Positions 50,320 through 60,262 are shown, counted from the stretch's first letter. The stretch is 64,000 bases of DNA from Solirubrobacterales bacterium (GCA_003132505.1 PKXY01000045.1:30569-94568), one strand, 5' to 3'. Numbers and translations: made by a program. Notes: generated by a model not told the origin, from the sequence alone.

Positions 50320-51318
50320 TCAGCGTCCGGGCGCGTTCGCGGTCGAGCCCCGCGCCACCATCTCCGGCTCGAAGAAGAGCTCGTCCGCGGAGACCGGCGA
50401 ACCCTCGATCTGCCCCACGAGCATCTCGACAGCGGCGCGGCCGATCGCCTCTAGCGGCTGGCGGACGGTCGTGAGCGGCGGGCTGGTGCAGCTCATCAGC
50501 GCCGAGTCGTCGAAGCCGATCACCGAGAGGTCGCTGGGGACCGAAAGGCCCGCCCGGCGGGCGGCGCGGATCGCGCCGAGCGCCAGCGGATCGCTCGCGC
50601 AGATGATTCCCGTGACGCCACGCTCGATCAGGCGCGCGGCCGCCGCGTGGCCTCCCTCGAGCGAGAACCGCGTCCGCTCGACGAGCTCCGACGCCGTCGC
50701 CAGCTTCGCTACGCGCTCGAACGCCGCGAGCTTGCGCAGCGAGGGCACGTGGTCGGGCGGGCCCAGGATGAGGCCGATCCGCTCGTGGCCGAGGTCAGCC
50801 AGATGCGAGTAGGCCTGCTCCATGGCGACGGCGTCGTCGGTCGAGACGCGCGGGAAGTCGAGGTGCTCGGCGGCGGCGTTCACGAGCACGACTGGAAGGC
50901 GCAGCTTCAGCAGGCGCTCGTAGTGCTCGTGGGGCGCGTCCGCCTCCGCGTACTGGCCGCCGGCGAAGATCATCCCCGAGACCTGGCGCTCCAGGAGCAT
51001 CTCGACGTACTCAGCCTCCGACATGCTCCCCGTGCGCGTGCAGAGCACGGCGTTGAAACCACGCTGGGCGAGCGCGCCGCTCACCACCTCGGCGAGCGCC
51101 GGGAAGACCGGGTTCTGGAGCTCCGGCACGATCAGCCCGACCATCCGGGCGCGCCGGACGCGCAGGTGCGTCGGGCGCTCGTAGCCGATGACGTCAAGCG
51201 CCGTCAGGACGGCGGCGCGCGTCGCCTCCGAAATCCCGGGGCGGCCGTTCAGGACGCGGCTGACCGTCGCCTCGCTGACCCCGGCCTGCTTGGCGACGTC
51301 AGCAAGTTTGCGAGCCAC
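50320..51318 (-). CDS. LacI-family transcriptional regulator of the alpha-glucoside operon
   Basis: 332 residues. N-terminal helix-turn-helix KLADVAKQAGVSEATVSRVLNGRPGISEATRAAVLTAL, hinge, then a periplasmic-binding-like sensor domain (VGLIVPELQNPVFPALAEVVSGALAQRGFNAVLC ... VIGFDDSALMSCTSPPLTTVRQP). GTG start fixed by TAGAAT six bases upstream. It precedes the GH13 operon in the same direction and probably represses it in the absence of the sugar. A 17-base inverted repeat over its own promoter suggests autoregulation. Confidence 0.93.
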   Translation of the reverse strand: MARKLADVAKQAGVSEATVSRVLNGRPGISEATRAAVLTALDVIGYERPTHLRVRRARMVGLIVPELQNPVFPALAEVVSGALAQRGFNAVLCTRTGSMSEAEYVEMLLERQVSGMIFAGGQYAEADAPHEHYERLLKLRLPVVLVNAAAEHLDFPRVSTDDAVAMEQAYSHLADLGHERIGLILGPPDHVPSLRKLAAFERVAKLATASELVERTRFSLEGGHAAAARLIERGVTGIICASDPLALGAIRAARRAGLSVPSDLSVIGFDDSALMSCTSPPLTTVRQPLEAIGRAAVEMLVGQIEGSPVSADELFFEPEMVARGSTANAPGR

Positions 51319-51324
51319 GGCGCA

Positions 51325-51330
51325 ATTCTA
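51325..51330 (-). promoter_or_regulatory. -10 element (TAGAAT) of lacI, leaderless spacing
   Basis: Near-consensus TAGAAT on the minus strand, then six bases (TGCGCC) and GTG 51318. Transcription should start at the G of the start codon. Confidence 0.6.
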
Positions 51331-51339
51331 TGCAACTTT

Positions 51340-51356
51340 CTGCAAACGGCTTGCAG
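51340..51356. promoter_or_regulatory. LacI-type operator CTGCAA-N5-TTGCAG
   Basis: Inverted repeat with six-base arms and five-base centre, positioned over the -35 region of lacI. A further TGCAA at 51331 is in phase (10-base steps 51331, 51341, 51351). Fits autorepression by the LacI-family protein. Confidence 0.6.
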
Positions 51357-51359
51357 GGA

Positions 51360-52133
51360 CTACGCGAGCAGTTGCCGGCTGAGCCGCCGCGTGGCAAGCG
51401 CAAGCCCGAACGACCCAACGGCGGCGAGGTAGAGCACGGCGACGGCGATGTTCCAGTGGAAGATGCCGAGCGCCGGCTCGCGCAGGAGCTGAATGCTCTG
51501 GTACAGCGGCAGGATCTCGACCACCGGCCGCGCCCATCCCGGGTACACGGAGAGCGGGTAGAAGGTCGTCGCGAACAGGAACATCGGCAACATCACGAGC
51601 TGGATCAGCTGGAAGTCCGAGAAGTCGCGGAGGTAGGTCGTCACCGCGAGCCCGGCGCCCCCGAACGCGTAGCCGACGAGCAGCGCGGCGGGGATCGTGA
51701 GCAGGATGCCAGGCGAGACGACAAGGCCGAGCGCGAGCATCACCAGCACGAATCCAACGGACGGGAGCAGGCTGCTCAAGACGGCGCTGACGACCTCGCC
51801 GAGCGCGATGTCGGCGATCGAAAGCGGCGTCGGCACGATCGCGTCGTAGGTGCGGTCTGTCTTCATCCGGGTGAAGACGACGAACGTCATCTGGTTGAAG
51901 GCGGCGTTCATCGCGGTCGTGGCCAGGATCGCGGGCGCGACGAACGCGGCGTAGCGCACGTCGATGCCAGGAACCTTGCCGACGAGCCTCCCGACGCCGA
52001 AGCCGATCGAGACCAGGTAGAGGACCGGCTCGAGGAGGCTCGCGAGCACCGGCGAGAGCGAGCGGCGATAGATGCGCGCGTTTCGCTCGACGAGGCTACC
52101 CGTGCGCCGGAGCGTCCAACCGCTGGCGATCAT
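51360..52133 (-). CDS. ABC-2 type exporter permease (second subunit)
   Basis: 257 residues from the ATG that overlaps the upstream stop (ATGA); the ORF track start is much too long. Six membrane helices with the ABC-2 pattern LLEPVLYLVSIGFGVGRLVGK, AILATTAMNAAFNQMTFVVFTRMKTDRTYDAIVPTPLSIADIALGEV and FLFATTFYPLSVYPGWARPVVEILPLYQSIQLLRE. The last string is that of NodJ-like exporters of lipids or oligosaccharides. Works with the next two genes. Confidence 0.9.
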   Translation of the reverse strand: MIASGWTLRRTGSLVERNARIYRRSLSPVLASLLEPVLYLVSIGFGVGRLVGKVPGIDVRYAAFVAPAILATTAMNAAFNQMTFVVFTRMKTDRTYDAIVPTPLSIADIALGEVVSAVLSSLLPSVGFVLVMLALGLVVSPGILLTIPAALLVGYAFGGAGLAVTTYLRDFSDFQLIQLVMLPMFLFATTFYPLSVYPGWARPVVEILPLYQSIQLLREPALGIFHWNIAVAVLYLAAVGSFGLALATRRLSRQLLA

Positions 52134-52897
52134 GCGTGCAGCCGCCGACGGTAGGTGATGCGCGCGACGACGATGCCAACCACAACGAGGGCAAGGAGGT
52201 AGCCGGCCCGCGCCGCGACGGTTTGCGCGGACGCGGTGCCGAGGGTCAGGGAGCGGCAGAGGGCGACACCCTGGGAAAGCGGCAGTGCGGAGGCGACGAG
52301 CCGAATTCCGCTCGGCAGCTGGGACAGCGCAAAGAATGTGCCCGAGAACAGATACATGGGCATGAGCACGAAGCGATAGAGGGTCTGGGTCTTGGCGATC
52401 GAGCGCACACCGACCGCCCAGGCGGCCGCCGGAGCACCGAACGCGAGGCCCGTGAGCAGTGCGGCCGGCAGCGCCGCGAGCACCCACCAACCCGTTCCGA
52501 CACCGAACAGCGCCATCACTGCGACGAACACCGCGCTCGATGTGAGCACCCGGAAGGCGATGAAGAGCAGGTGGCCGGCCATGATCTCGCTTGGCTCCAG
52601 GGGCGTCGTCACGGCGGTCCGGTAAGCACCGACCGCGCCGGCGGCATTCGCGACGCGCCCGCCACCTTCGATGAAGCCGGTCTGCATCGCGGAGGCCGCC
52701 AGCAGCCCCGGCGCGAAGAACGCCGTGTAGGAGACGCCGCCGAGGGTCGTCGAGTGGCCGTGGTCGACGAGGTGACCGAGTCCGAGACCGATCCCGAGCA
52801 GGAAGAGCATCGGGTTCGCAAAGCTGATCACGATGGTGCCGCGCCAGGTGCGGGCGTAGACCGTCAGCCAGTAGCGGAAGGCGTACCAGGCGCGCAT
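52130..52897 (-). CDS. ABC-2 type exporter permease (first subunit)
   Basis: 255 residues, six helices. FANPMLFLLGIGLGLGHLVDHG, AASAMQTGFIEGGGRVANAAGAVGAYRTAVTTPLEPSEIMAGHLLFIAFRVL and MPMYLFSGTFFALSQLPSGIRLVASALPLSQGVALCRSLTLG show it is a paralogue of the neighbouring permease (same fold and motif order). Two different permeases suggest a heterodimeric channel. Confidence 0.9.
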   Translation of the reverse strand: MRAWYAFRYWLTVYARTWRGTIVISFANPMLFLLGIGLGLGHLVDHGHSTTLGGVSYTAFFAPGLLAASAMQTGFIEGGGRVANAAGAVGAYRTAVTTPLEPSEIMAGHLLFIAFRVLTSSAVFVAVMALFGVGTGWWVLAALPAALLTGLAFGAPAAAWAVGVRSIAKTQTLYRFVLMPMYLFSGTFFALSQLPSGIRLVASALPLSQGVALCRSLTLGTASAQTVAARAGYLLALVVVGIVVARITYRRRLHA

Positions 52898-52901
52898 CAG
52901 G

Positions 52902-53855
52902 TCAGTCGACGAGCGAGCGGCCGGTGAGCTTCAGGAAGACGTCCTCGAGCGTCGCGCGCCGCACGAGCGCGGTGATCGGCGAGAGCGACATCTCGTGGAC
53001 GGCGACGAGCGCCACCTCGCCGTCGTCGGCGTAGACGACGACGCGATCCGGCAGCACCTCGATCCGCTCCCCGAGCTCGGCTGCACGGAGGCGCTCCGCA
53101 ACCTCTGCATGGACGTCCGGCTGGAAGCGCAGCTCGAGGACCTCGCGCGTCACGTGCGCGTCGATCAACTCGCGCGGCGAGCCCTCGGCCACGATCCTGC
53201 CGGCGTCCATCACCGCGAGCCGGTCGCAGAGCTGCTCTGCTTCGTCCATGTAGTGGGTCGTGATGATCAACGTGACGCCGTCGCGCTTCAGGCGGTAGAG
53301 CCGGTCCCAGAGCACGTGCCGCGCCTGCGGGTCGAGCCCGGTCGTGGGCTCGTCGAGCAGCAGGATCTCGGGCTCATTGATCAGCGAGCGAGCGATCGTG
53401 AGCCGGCGGCGCATGCCGCCGGAGAGCGTCTCGACCTGGGCGTCTGCCTTCTCCTCGAGTTGCGCGAATGCGAGCAGGCCGACGATGCGATCGCGGATGA
53501 CGTTCTTCGCGAGCCCGAAGTAGCGGCCGTAGACAAAGAGGTTCTCGCGAACGGTCAGCTCACGGTCGAGGCAATCGTCCTGCGGAACGACGCCGATGCG
53601 CGACCGGATCTCGGGCCCCTCGTGCGCGGGATCCATGCCGAGCACGCGGAGCGTGCCGGTGCTGACCGGGGAGATGGCGCCGAGCATCCGCATCGTCGAG
53701 GACTTCCCGGCGCCGTTCGGGCCCAGGAAGCCGAACACCTCGCCACGCCCCAACTCGAAGTCGATCCCGTCGACGGCGCGAAACGGCGGCACGCCCTTCC
53801 GGGCGCGATACGTCTTCGTGAGGCCCCTCGCCTCGACCAGGAGCCTGCCGGACAC
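52902..53855 (-). CDS. ABC-2 exporter ATPase (NodI/DrrA type)
   Basis: 317 residues. Walker A GPNGAGKSSTMRMLGAISPVSTGTL, Q-loop VVPQDDCLDRELTVRENLFVYGRYFG, signature LSGGMRRRLTIARSL, Walker B EILLLDEPTTGLDPQARH, switch His ITTHYMDEAEQLCDRLAVMDAG. The P-Q-D-D-x-L-D and R-R-L motifs are typical of the DrrA/NodI drug or lipo-oligosaccharide exporters. First gene of the three-gene exporter operon, four bases before the first permease. Confidence 0.93.
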   Translation of the reverse strand: MSGRLLVEARGLTKTYRARKGVPPFRAVDGIDFELGRGEVFGFLGPNGAGKSSTMRMLGAISPVSTGTLRVLGMDPAHEGPEIRSRIGVVPQDDCLDRELTVRENLFVYGRYFGLAKNVIRDRIVGLLAFAQLEEKADAQVETLSGGMRRRLTIARSLINEPEILLLDEPTTGLDPQARHVLWDRLYRLKRDGVTLIITTHYMDEAEQLCDRLAVMDAGRIVAEGSPRELIDAHVTREVLELRFQPDVHAEVAERLRAAELGERIEVLPDRVVVYADDGEVALVAVHEMSLSPITALVRRATLEDVFLKLTGRSLVD

Positions 53856-54270
53856 CGCCCAACCCTACCGAAAGGCGACCGCCGGCCGCAACAACCGTAC
53901 GGGATCACGCAACTTCGCGAGCGCCTCCTGGGGCCCAGCCCGACCGGGCTGCCGGAAGGGCCGTTTCGCCGCCGACCTCCAGGCTGGCTTATCGGTGATC
54001 CGCGAGACGGGGCAGGAACGCGTTGACACGCGATGGATCCCCCGTTCTCGGGCAAATCACGCGCTCTGTTAACTGCTCTCAGATCACGTCAGGCGAGCTC
54101 ATACTTGCGGAGTTCAGGACCCGTTTTCGGAACCGATACTTGCTGGCAATAAAGCGGGCACTTACGAGCGAGTCGCCGGGTTACGCCTCTCTAAACCACC
54201 GTAATCGATCGCTTTAGCTCGGTCAAGCTAGACTGCGACCGATTTGGTAGTTCACGCCAAAATCGACCAG
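53856..54270. other. 415-bp intergenic region without recognisable gene
   Basis: Lies between the divergent exporter ATPase and a lipoprotein gene. Less GC-rich in its second half than the rest of the window. TAGACT at 54229-54234 is a possible -10 for the lipoprotein gene; it would start transcription at or just before TTG 54244. No RNA gene, repeat or conserved frame seen. Confidence 0.5.
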
Positions 54271-54729
54271 ATGCGCGTAGTCCATGTCGTTGCTATTTCA
54301 ATGGCACTGGCTGTCGCGGGCTGCGGCGCCGCGGGTCCCACCCAACACTTCGCCGCGACCGCCAACGCGATTTGCAAGGCAACCAACGCGCAGATCGAGG
54401 CGCTGCCTGCGCCGGGCCGCTCGCCACAGTCCGAAGCGAGTGTGTTGCGCAAGGGTTTCCGCTACGCAAGGACGGAGGTGGCGAAACTCGATCAACTCAC
54501 CGCACCCGGAAAAAGGGAGCCGATCTACGTGACGGCGCTGCAATCATCCCAGCGCCTCTTGGCTCTAGGCAAGAGAGAGATCGCCGACTTCTCAGCGGGC
54601 CGCGTCGCCGCAGCCAACAAGCTTCTCGACGAGGGCGACGAGTTCTCAGGCGAAACCGACGCCGCAATGAACGCGCTCGGCGCGACTCAATGCGCGGCGG
54701 ACCCGCAACCAAATGGCGTAACGCGGTGA
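54271..54729 (+). CDS. Small putative lipoprotein
   Basis: 152 residues from ATG 54271 (lipoprotein signal MRVVHVVAISMALAVAGC, lipobox VAGC). TTG 54244, nine bases after TAGACT, is an alternative leaderless start adding nine residues. The mature protein is helical: FAATANAICKATNAQIEALP, RKGFRYARTEVAKLDQLTAP, QSSQRLLALGKREIADFSAG and ANKLLDEGDEFSGETDAAMNALGATQC, with one Cys near each end that could form a disulfide. This resembles small helical actinobacterial lipoproteins of unknown role. It lies 433 bases upstream of the rhamnose operon. Confidence 0.68.
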   Translation: MRVVHVVAISMALAVAGCGAAGPTQHFAATANAICKATNAQIEALPAPGRSPQSEASVLRKGFRYARTEVAKLDQLTAPGKREPIYVTALQSSQRLLALGKREIADFSAGRVAAANKLLDEGDEFSGETDAAMNALGATQCAADPQPNGVTR

Positions 54730-54868
54730 GCGGACGAACTTAACCGCGCATAACCGCTCGACTGGTCCAGCCCTCCGGGACTCCGACCACGCGGCGTCGA
54801 AACGGGCGCACTTCGTGCACAGCGGTAAGGGTCTTGGTCCGAAATCGCTCCGGATCCGACTGGATAGC

Positions 54869-54910
54869 GACAACCGCCACATGTTGTCCTTTGATCGGAT
54901 ATGCTCGATC
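54869..54910. promoter_or_regulatory. Two inverted repeats, candidate operators of the rhamnose operon
   Basis: GACAAC-N8-GTTGTC (54869-54888) is followed by GATCG-N8-CGATC (54893-54910). Both have eight-base centres, and their midpoints are 23 bases apart, about two helical turns. Dimeric regulator sites on one face of the DNA are a reasonable reading. No regulator gene is adjacent. Confidence 0.4.
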
Positions 54911-55076
54911 GGTGTGCGGGAGGGCCCACACTGGAACAGAAGCGAGCGCTCGCCGTAACGGCGGGATCACCGTGCAGGCGGGCTCGCAAGCGGCACCGGT
55001 ACGGCCTGACGCCCTGACCCCAACGGAGGGAGGTTGCGATCTGTCAGCGCGTTGAAAGCTGAGCCCGAGCCGCGAC

Positions 55077-55099
55077 TCCGCCTAGGCGGACCGCTTTTT
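55077..55099 (+). terminator. Palindrome TCCGCCTAGGCGGA followed by T run
   Basis: The perfect 14-base palindrome can fold as a five-pair stem with loop CTAG, and TTTTT follows four bases later (55095). It may be a weak terminator for the lipoprotein transcript, or a regulator site in front of rhaS. Confidence 0.35.
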
Positions 55100-55162
55100 G
55101 GCGCGGGCACAAAATCGTTTATGTGCAGTTGATTCCACGATTCGCTGAAAGGACGTTCGATC

Positions 55163-56203
55163 ATGATTCAGTTGAGGAGAGGCAATGCGAGGCGGGTCGC
55201 CACAGGCGTGGCGCTGGCCTGCGCATTTGCAGGGGCGTCGATCGGCGTGGCATCCGCCGCGTCATCGTCGAAGCCGCTGAAGAAGGGCCTGTCGTTCGCC
55301 GTGATTCCGAAAAACCTTGGCAACTCGTATTTCACCACGTCGGACAGCGTGAAGACGCACGGCGCCCTTTACGCACTGAAGCAACTCGGCGAGAAGGGCT
55401 ATGAGACGAGCGGCTCGACAGCCCTCGCGTCGTCGCAGCTTCCCGCGATCACGGCTGCGATCGCCAAGAAGCCGACCGGCCTGATCATCTCGGCGACGGA
55501 CCCGACGGCTCTTTGTCCGACGCTCGATAGCTACATGAAGAAGGGCGGCATCGTCGTCACATACGACTCAGATGCCCCGACCTGCCGCACGATGTTCATC
55601 AACCAGGCAACGACCGCCGGGATCGGTGAGTCGGAGGTCGACATCATGGCCAAGGAGCTCAACGACACCGGCCAGATCGCGATCGTCTCTGCCGCTCAGA
55701 CCGCGACGAACCAGAACGCCTGGATCGGCTACATGCAGACCGAGCTGAAGAAGTACCCGAACATGTCGCTCGCGACGATCGTCTACGGCAACGATGTGCC
55801 AGCGACGGCGACGCAGGTGACGCAGGGTCTGCTGCAGCAGTACCCGAACCTGAAGGGCATCATCTCGCCCACGACGGTCGGCATCCTCGCGGCAGCGCAG
55901 GTGCTCGACACGCCGCAGTACAAGGGCAAGATCCAGCTCACCGGGCTCGGCACGCCGGACGCGATGAAGCCCTACGTCGAGGACGGCACCGTCACGCAGT
56001 TCGAGCTCTGGAACCCCGCGAACCTCGGCTACCTCGCCGGGTACACCGCGGTCGAGCTCGCCTCGAAGGCGATCACGAACAAGCCAGGCCAGACGTTCAA
56101 CGCCGGGTCACTAGGCAAGTACAAGGTCGGGTCGGGTCACACGATCCTGCTCGGCAAGCCTTACGTGTTCGACAAGGCCAACATCAACAACTTCAACTTC
56201 TAG
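55163..56203 (+). CDS. rhaS: Rhamnose ABC transporter substrate-binding protein
   Basis: 346 residues, ATG with AAGGA upstream. The signal peptide VATGVALACAFAGASIGVASAASS lacks a clean lipobox. Family 2 sugar-binding fold: LSFAVIPKNLGNSYFTTSDSVKTHGALYALKQLGEKGYETSGSTALASSQLPAITAAIAKKPTGLIISATDPTALCPTLDSYMKKGGIVVTYDSDAP, characteristic of RhaS-type proteins (PKxLGNxYF). The identification as rhamnose-specific rests on the rha catabolic genes in the same operon. A long hairpin separates it from rhaT. Confidence 0.9.
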   Translation: MIQLRRGNARRVATGVALACAFAGASIGVASAASSSKPLKKGLSFAVIPKNLGNSYFTTSDSVKTHGALYALKQLGEKGYETSGSTALASSQLPAITAAIAKKPTGLIISATDPTALCPTLDSYMKKGGIVVTYDSDAPTCRTMFINQATTAGIGESEVDIMAKELNDTGQIAIVSAAQTATNQNAWIGYMQTELKKYPNMSLATIVYGNDVPATATQVTQGLLQQYPNLKGIISPTTVGILAAAQVLDTPQYKGKIQLTGLGTPDAMKPYVEDGTVTQFELWNPANLGYLAGYTAVELASKAITNKPGQTFNAGSLGKYKVGSGHTILLGKPYVFDKANINNFNF

Positions 56204-56223
56204 GAGTTACTCGAGTTAGCAGT

Positions 56224-56261
56224 CGATGCGAGCTGCCGTGTGGATCGGGCAGCTCGCATCG
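56224..56261 (+). promoter_or_regulatory. Long hairpin between rhaS and rhaT
   Basis: CGATGCGAGCTGCC and GGCAGCTCGCATCG pair perfectly over 14 bases around a ten-base loop, 20 bases after the rhaS stop and 31 bases before rhaT. No U tract. Expected to protect the rhaS message from 3' decay or to limit read-through. Confidence 0.7.
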
Positions 56262-56292
56262 CTGTGCCTAAATCAGCACCCACGAACCACCG

Positions 56293-57887
<1,595 letters not shown>

Positions 57888-57891
<4 letters not shown>

Positions 57892-58940
57892 GCACAGCCG
57901 CCACTGCAGAGACGCAGCCGCGCGAAGAACCGACCAACCAGACGCGGTTCGTCGATCTGGCGCTGCGTGCGCGCACATTCGGCATCGTCGGCGTGCTCGG
58001 GCTCGTCGTCCTCGTAACGACGTCGATCCAGTCGCGCTTCCTTAGCTCCAACGACGTCCAGTTCATCCTCTCCGGAGCGGCGATCTACGCCGTGATGGCG
58101 GTCGGCGAGGCGATGGTGATCGTCACACGCAACGTCGACCTCTCGGTCGGCTCAGTCGCCGGCCTGTCTGCCTTCGTTTGCGCTGGACTGTTCCACGAGC
58201 TGCCGGGGATTCCAACCGTCGCCGTATTCGCGATCGGTGCTCTGCTAGGCGGCGGCTGTGGGTTGATCACCGGACTACTGTCGGCGATCTGCCGCATTCC
58301 AAGCCTCGTCGTCACGCTCGCGATGCTCTGGATCGTTCGCTCGGTCGACGTCCTGCTGGTCGGCGGCGCGCAGGTGACGGCGGGCCAGGTTCCGCGCTCG
58401 TTCCTGCTGATCTTCTACGACACGATCCCTGGCATCGGCGTCCCGGACATCGCGGTCGGCGCGGCGGTCCTCGCGGTGGCCGTGTACTTCTACATGAGCT
58501 CGTTCCGGTCGGGCCGCGATCTCTACGCGATCGGTTCCGATCCCGACGCCGCGCGACTGGCCGGCATCCCGATCGCCAAGCGCATCACGACTGCGTTCGT
58601 GATGAGCGGTGCGCTCGCCGGGATCGCGGGGGTGCTCTACGCGTCCCAGATCGGGACCATCGATTCGACCGCGGCGACCGGCTACGAGCTGCAGGTGATC
58701 GCGTCCGTCGTGATCGGCGGCGTGGCGATATTCGGCGGCAGCGGCAACGTCATCGGCGCCGCGCTCGGCGCGCTCCTGCTCGGCACGATCACTTCAGCGC
58801 TCTACACGCTCGGCGTGAACCAGAACTGGGACGAGGCGTTCCAGGGGCTGCTAATCATCCTCGCGATCACGCTCGACCGCGGGATCCAGGCCCAGCTCGC
58901 AAGCGCGCTGCGCCGCCGGAGGGTCCGCCTTGGAGCCTGA
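57888..58940 (+). CDS. rhaP: Rhamnose ABC transporter permease RhaP
   Basis: 350 residues from a GTG overlapping the rhaT stop (GTGA). Nine or ten membrane helices of the BPD_transp_2 type: GEAMVIVTRNVDLSVGSVAGLSAFVCAGL with the D-L-S-V-G motif, GLLSAICRIPSLVVTLAML, YAIGSDPDAARLAGIPIAKRITTAFVMSGALAGIAGVLYASQIG. CUT2 permease paired with rhaQ as a likely heterodimer. Confidence 0.92.
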
Positions 58941-60060
58941 TACTCAGCTCAGTTCCGTTGCGAGCGCGCTCGCCGGCAGTGACGGGGCGCCCGGCGCAGG
59001 GCCTGAGCCGCTTCGTGGACGGCGGATCGGCGGCACGCTGTCCCCGCTCCTGCGCTGGGAGACAGGTCTTGTCGTCCTTCTGATCGGTGTCGTCATCTTC
59101 GGCCTGGACACCTCATCCGCGTTCACGAGCGACTCTTACCTCTTCAGCCAAGTCCTCGGGGGACAGGTGGGCGAGATCGCCCTGATGACGCTGCCGATGG
59201 CGTTGATCATCATCACCGGCGAGATCGACCTCTCAGTGGCCTCGACCGCCGGCATGGCGAGTTCGCTGATGGGCTACCTCTTCATGCATCACTGGTCGAT
59301 CGCGCTGATCTTCGTCACGGTGCTCGCGATGGGCGCCGTCGCCGGCGCCTTCAACGGCTTCCTCGTGACGCGCGTCGGCCTGCCCTCGCTCGCCGTGACG
59401 ATCGGCACGTTGACCCTCTACCGCGGGATCGCGATCGGCATCCTCGGCGCCAACACCTACTCGACGTTTCCGACGTTCTGGACGAACATCGGTGTCAATC
59501 CCGTGCCCGGGCTGCCGTTCATGTCGTGGGCGTTCCTGATCTTCCTCGTGATGGCGGCGCTGGTCGGCATCGTCCTGCACATGACGCCGCTCGGCCGGAC
59601 GCTGTTTGCGATCGGCGCAAACCGCGAGGCCGCCCAGTTCGCCGGCATCCGCGTCAAGCGAACCAAGTTCATGCTGTACACCTTCTCCGGCGTCGTCTGC
59701 GCCTTCGTTGGCATCCTGTTGACGTTCCGGCTCAACACCGCCGTCTCCAACAACGCCTACGGCCTCGAGCTGACTGTCGTCGCGACAGCGCTGCTCGGCG
59801 GCATCTCGATCTTCGGTGGCAAGGGGACGATCGTCGGCGTGCTGCTCGCGAACCTCGTCTTCGCCGGGATCGAGGGCGCGCTCTACCTGACGACCGGCTT
59901 CAACGAGTCGGCGTTCCCGATCGTCACCGGCGGGCTGCTGCTGGCGAGCGTACTCATCCCCAACTTCCCGGAGCTTCGCCGCCGCGCCCGCGAAGCGGTG
60001 CACCGCCGGCGCCGCCTCCACGGCGCCGCACCGTCGGTCGAGCAGGGTGTCTCGCGATGA
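58930..60060 (+). CDS. rhaQ: Rhamnose ABC transporter permease RhaQ
   Basis: 376 residues from TTG 58930, which overlaps the end of rhaP by 11 bases and has GGAGGG nearby; no other in-frame start precedes the first helix. ALIIITGEIDLSVASTAGMASSLMGYL (D-L-S-V motif), FLVTRVGLPSLAVTIGTLTLYRGIAIGILG and LFAIGANREAAQFAGIRVKRTKFMLYTFSGVVCAFVGILL are CUT2 permease signatures. C-terminus is Arg-rich. Confidence 0.92.
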   Translation: MEPDTQLSSVASALAGSDGAPGAGPEPLRGRRIGGTLSPLLRWETGLVVLLIGVVIFGLDTSSAFTSDSYLFSQVLGGQVGEIALMTLPMALIIITGEIDLSVASTAGMASSLMGYLFMHHWSIALIFVTVLAMGAVAGAFNGFLVTRVGLPSLAVTIGTLTLYRGIAIGILGANTYSTFPTFWTNIGVNPVPGLPFMSWAFLIFLVMAALVGIVLHMTPLGRTLFAIGANREAAQFAGIRVKRTKFMLYTFSGVVCAFVGILLTFRLNTAVSNNAYGLELTVVATALLGGISIFGGKGTIVGVLLANLVFAGIEGALYLTTGFNESAFPIVTGGLLLASVLIPNFPELRRRAREAVHRRRRLHGAAPSVEQGVSR

Positions 60061-60262
60061 GCCAGCGCCGGCCGGCTGAGCGCGACAGCGACGGTCCACG
60101 AGCGATCGTTCCGGTCTCTCTTTCCTGCGGCCGTCGCTCGTCGCTCGTCGTGCCGTCTCGAGCGCTGACGATGGGCTATTGTGATCGAGTTCGGTTGATA
60201 TGCGACACACGATCGCGTTTTCACGCGCAAATAACCTCCAGCCGCGCCGCCCCGCCTGCCTG

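Larger units (their letters stand above)
54730..55162. other. 433-bp upstream region of the rhamnose operon
   Basis: No convincing gene. It contains two inverted repeats of like geometry and a short palindrome with a T run, listed separately, so this is probably the control region of rhaS. The A/T-rich stretch ACAAAATCGTTTATG (about 55108-55122) is the likeliest promoter area, about 40 bases before the rhaS start. Confidence 0.45.

Noticed and set aside
38771-54142. Similar strings GTTCGGGAACTGTTTCGGGACCG (38771) and GTTCAGGACCCGTTTTCGGAACCG (near 54112) in two intergenic regions
   Set aside because: Similarity is short and partly composition-driven; no flanking repeats to suggest an att site or mobile element.
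54834-55055. 73-codon ORF in the region upstream of rhaS
   Set aside because: Spans the inverted repeats of the control region; no ribosome site or recognisable domain.
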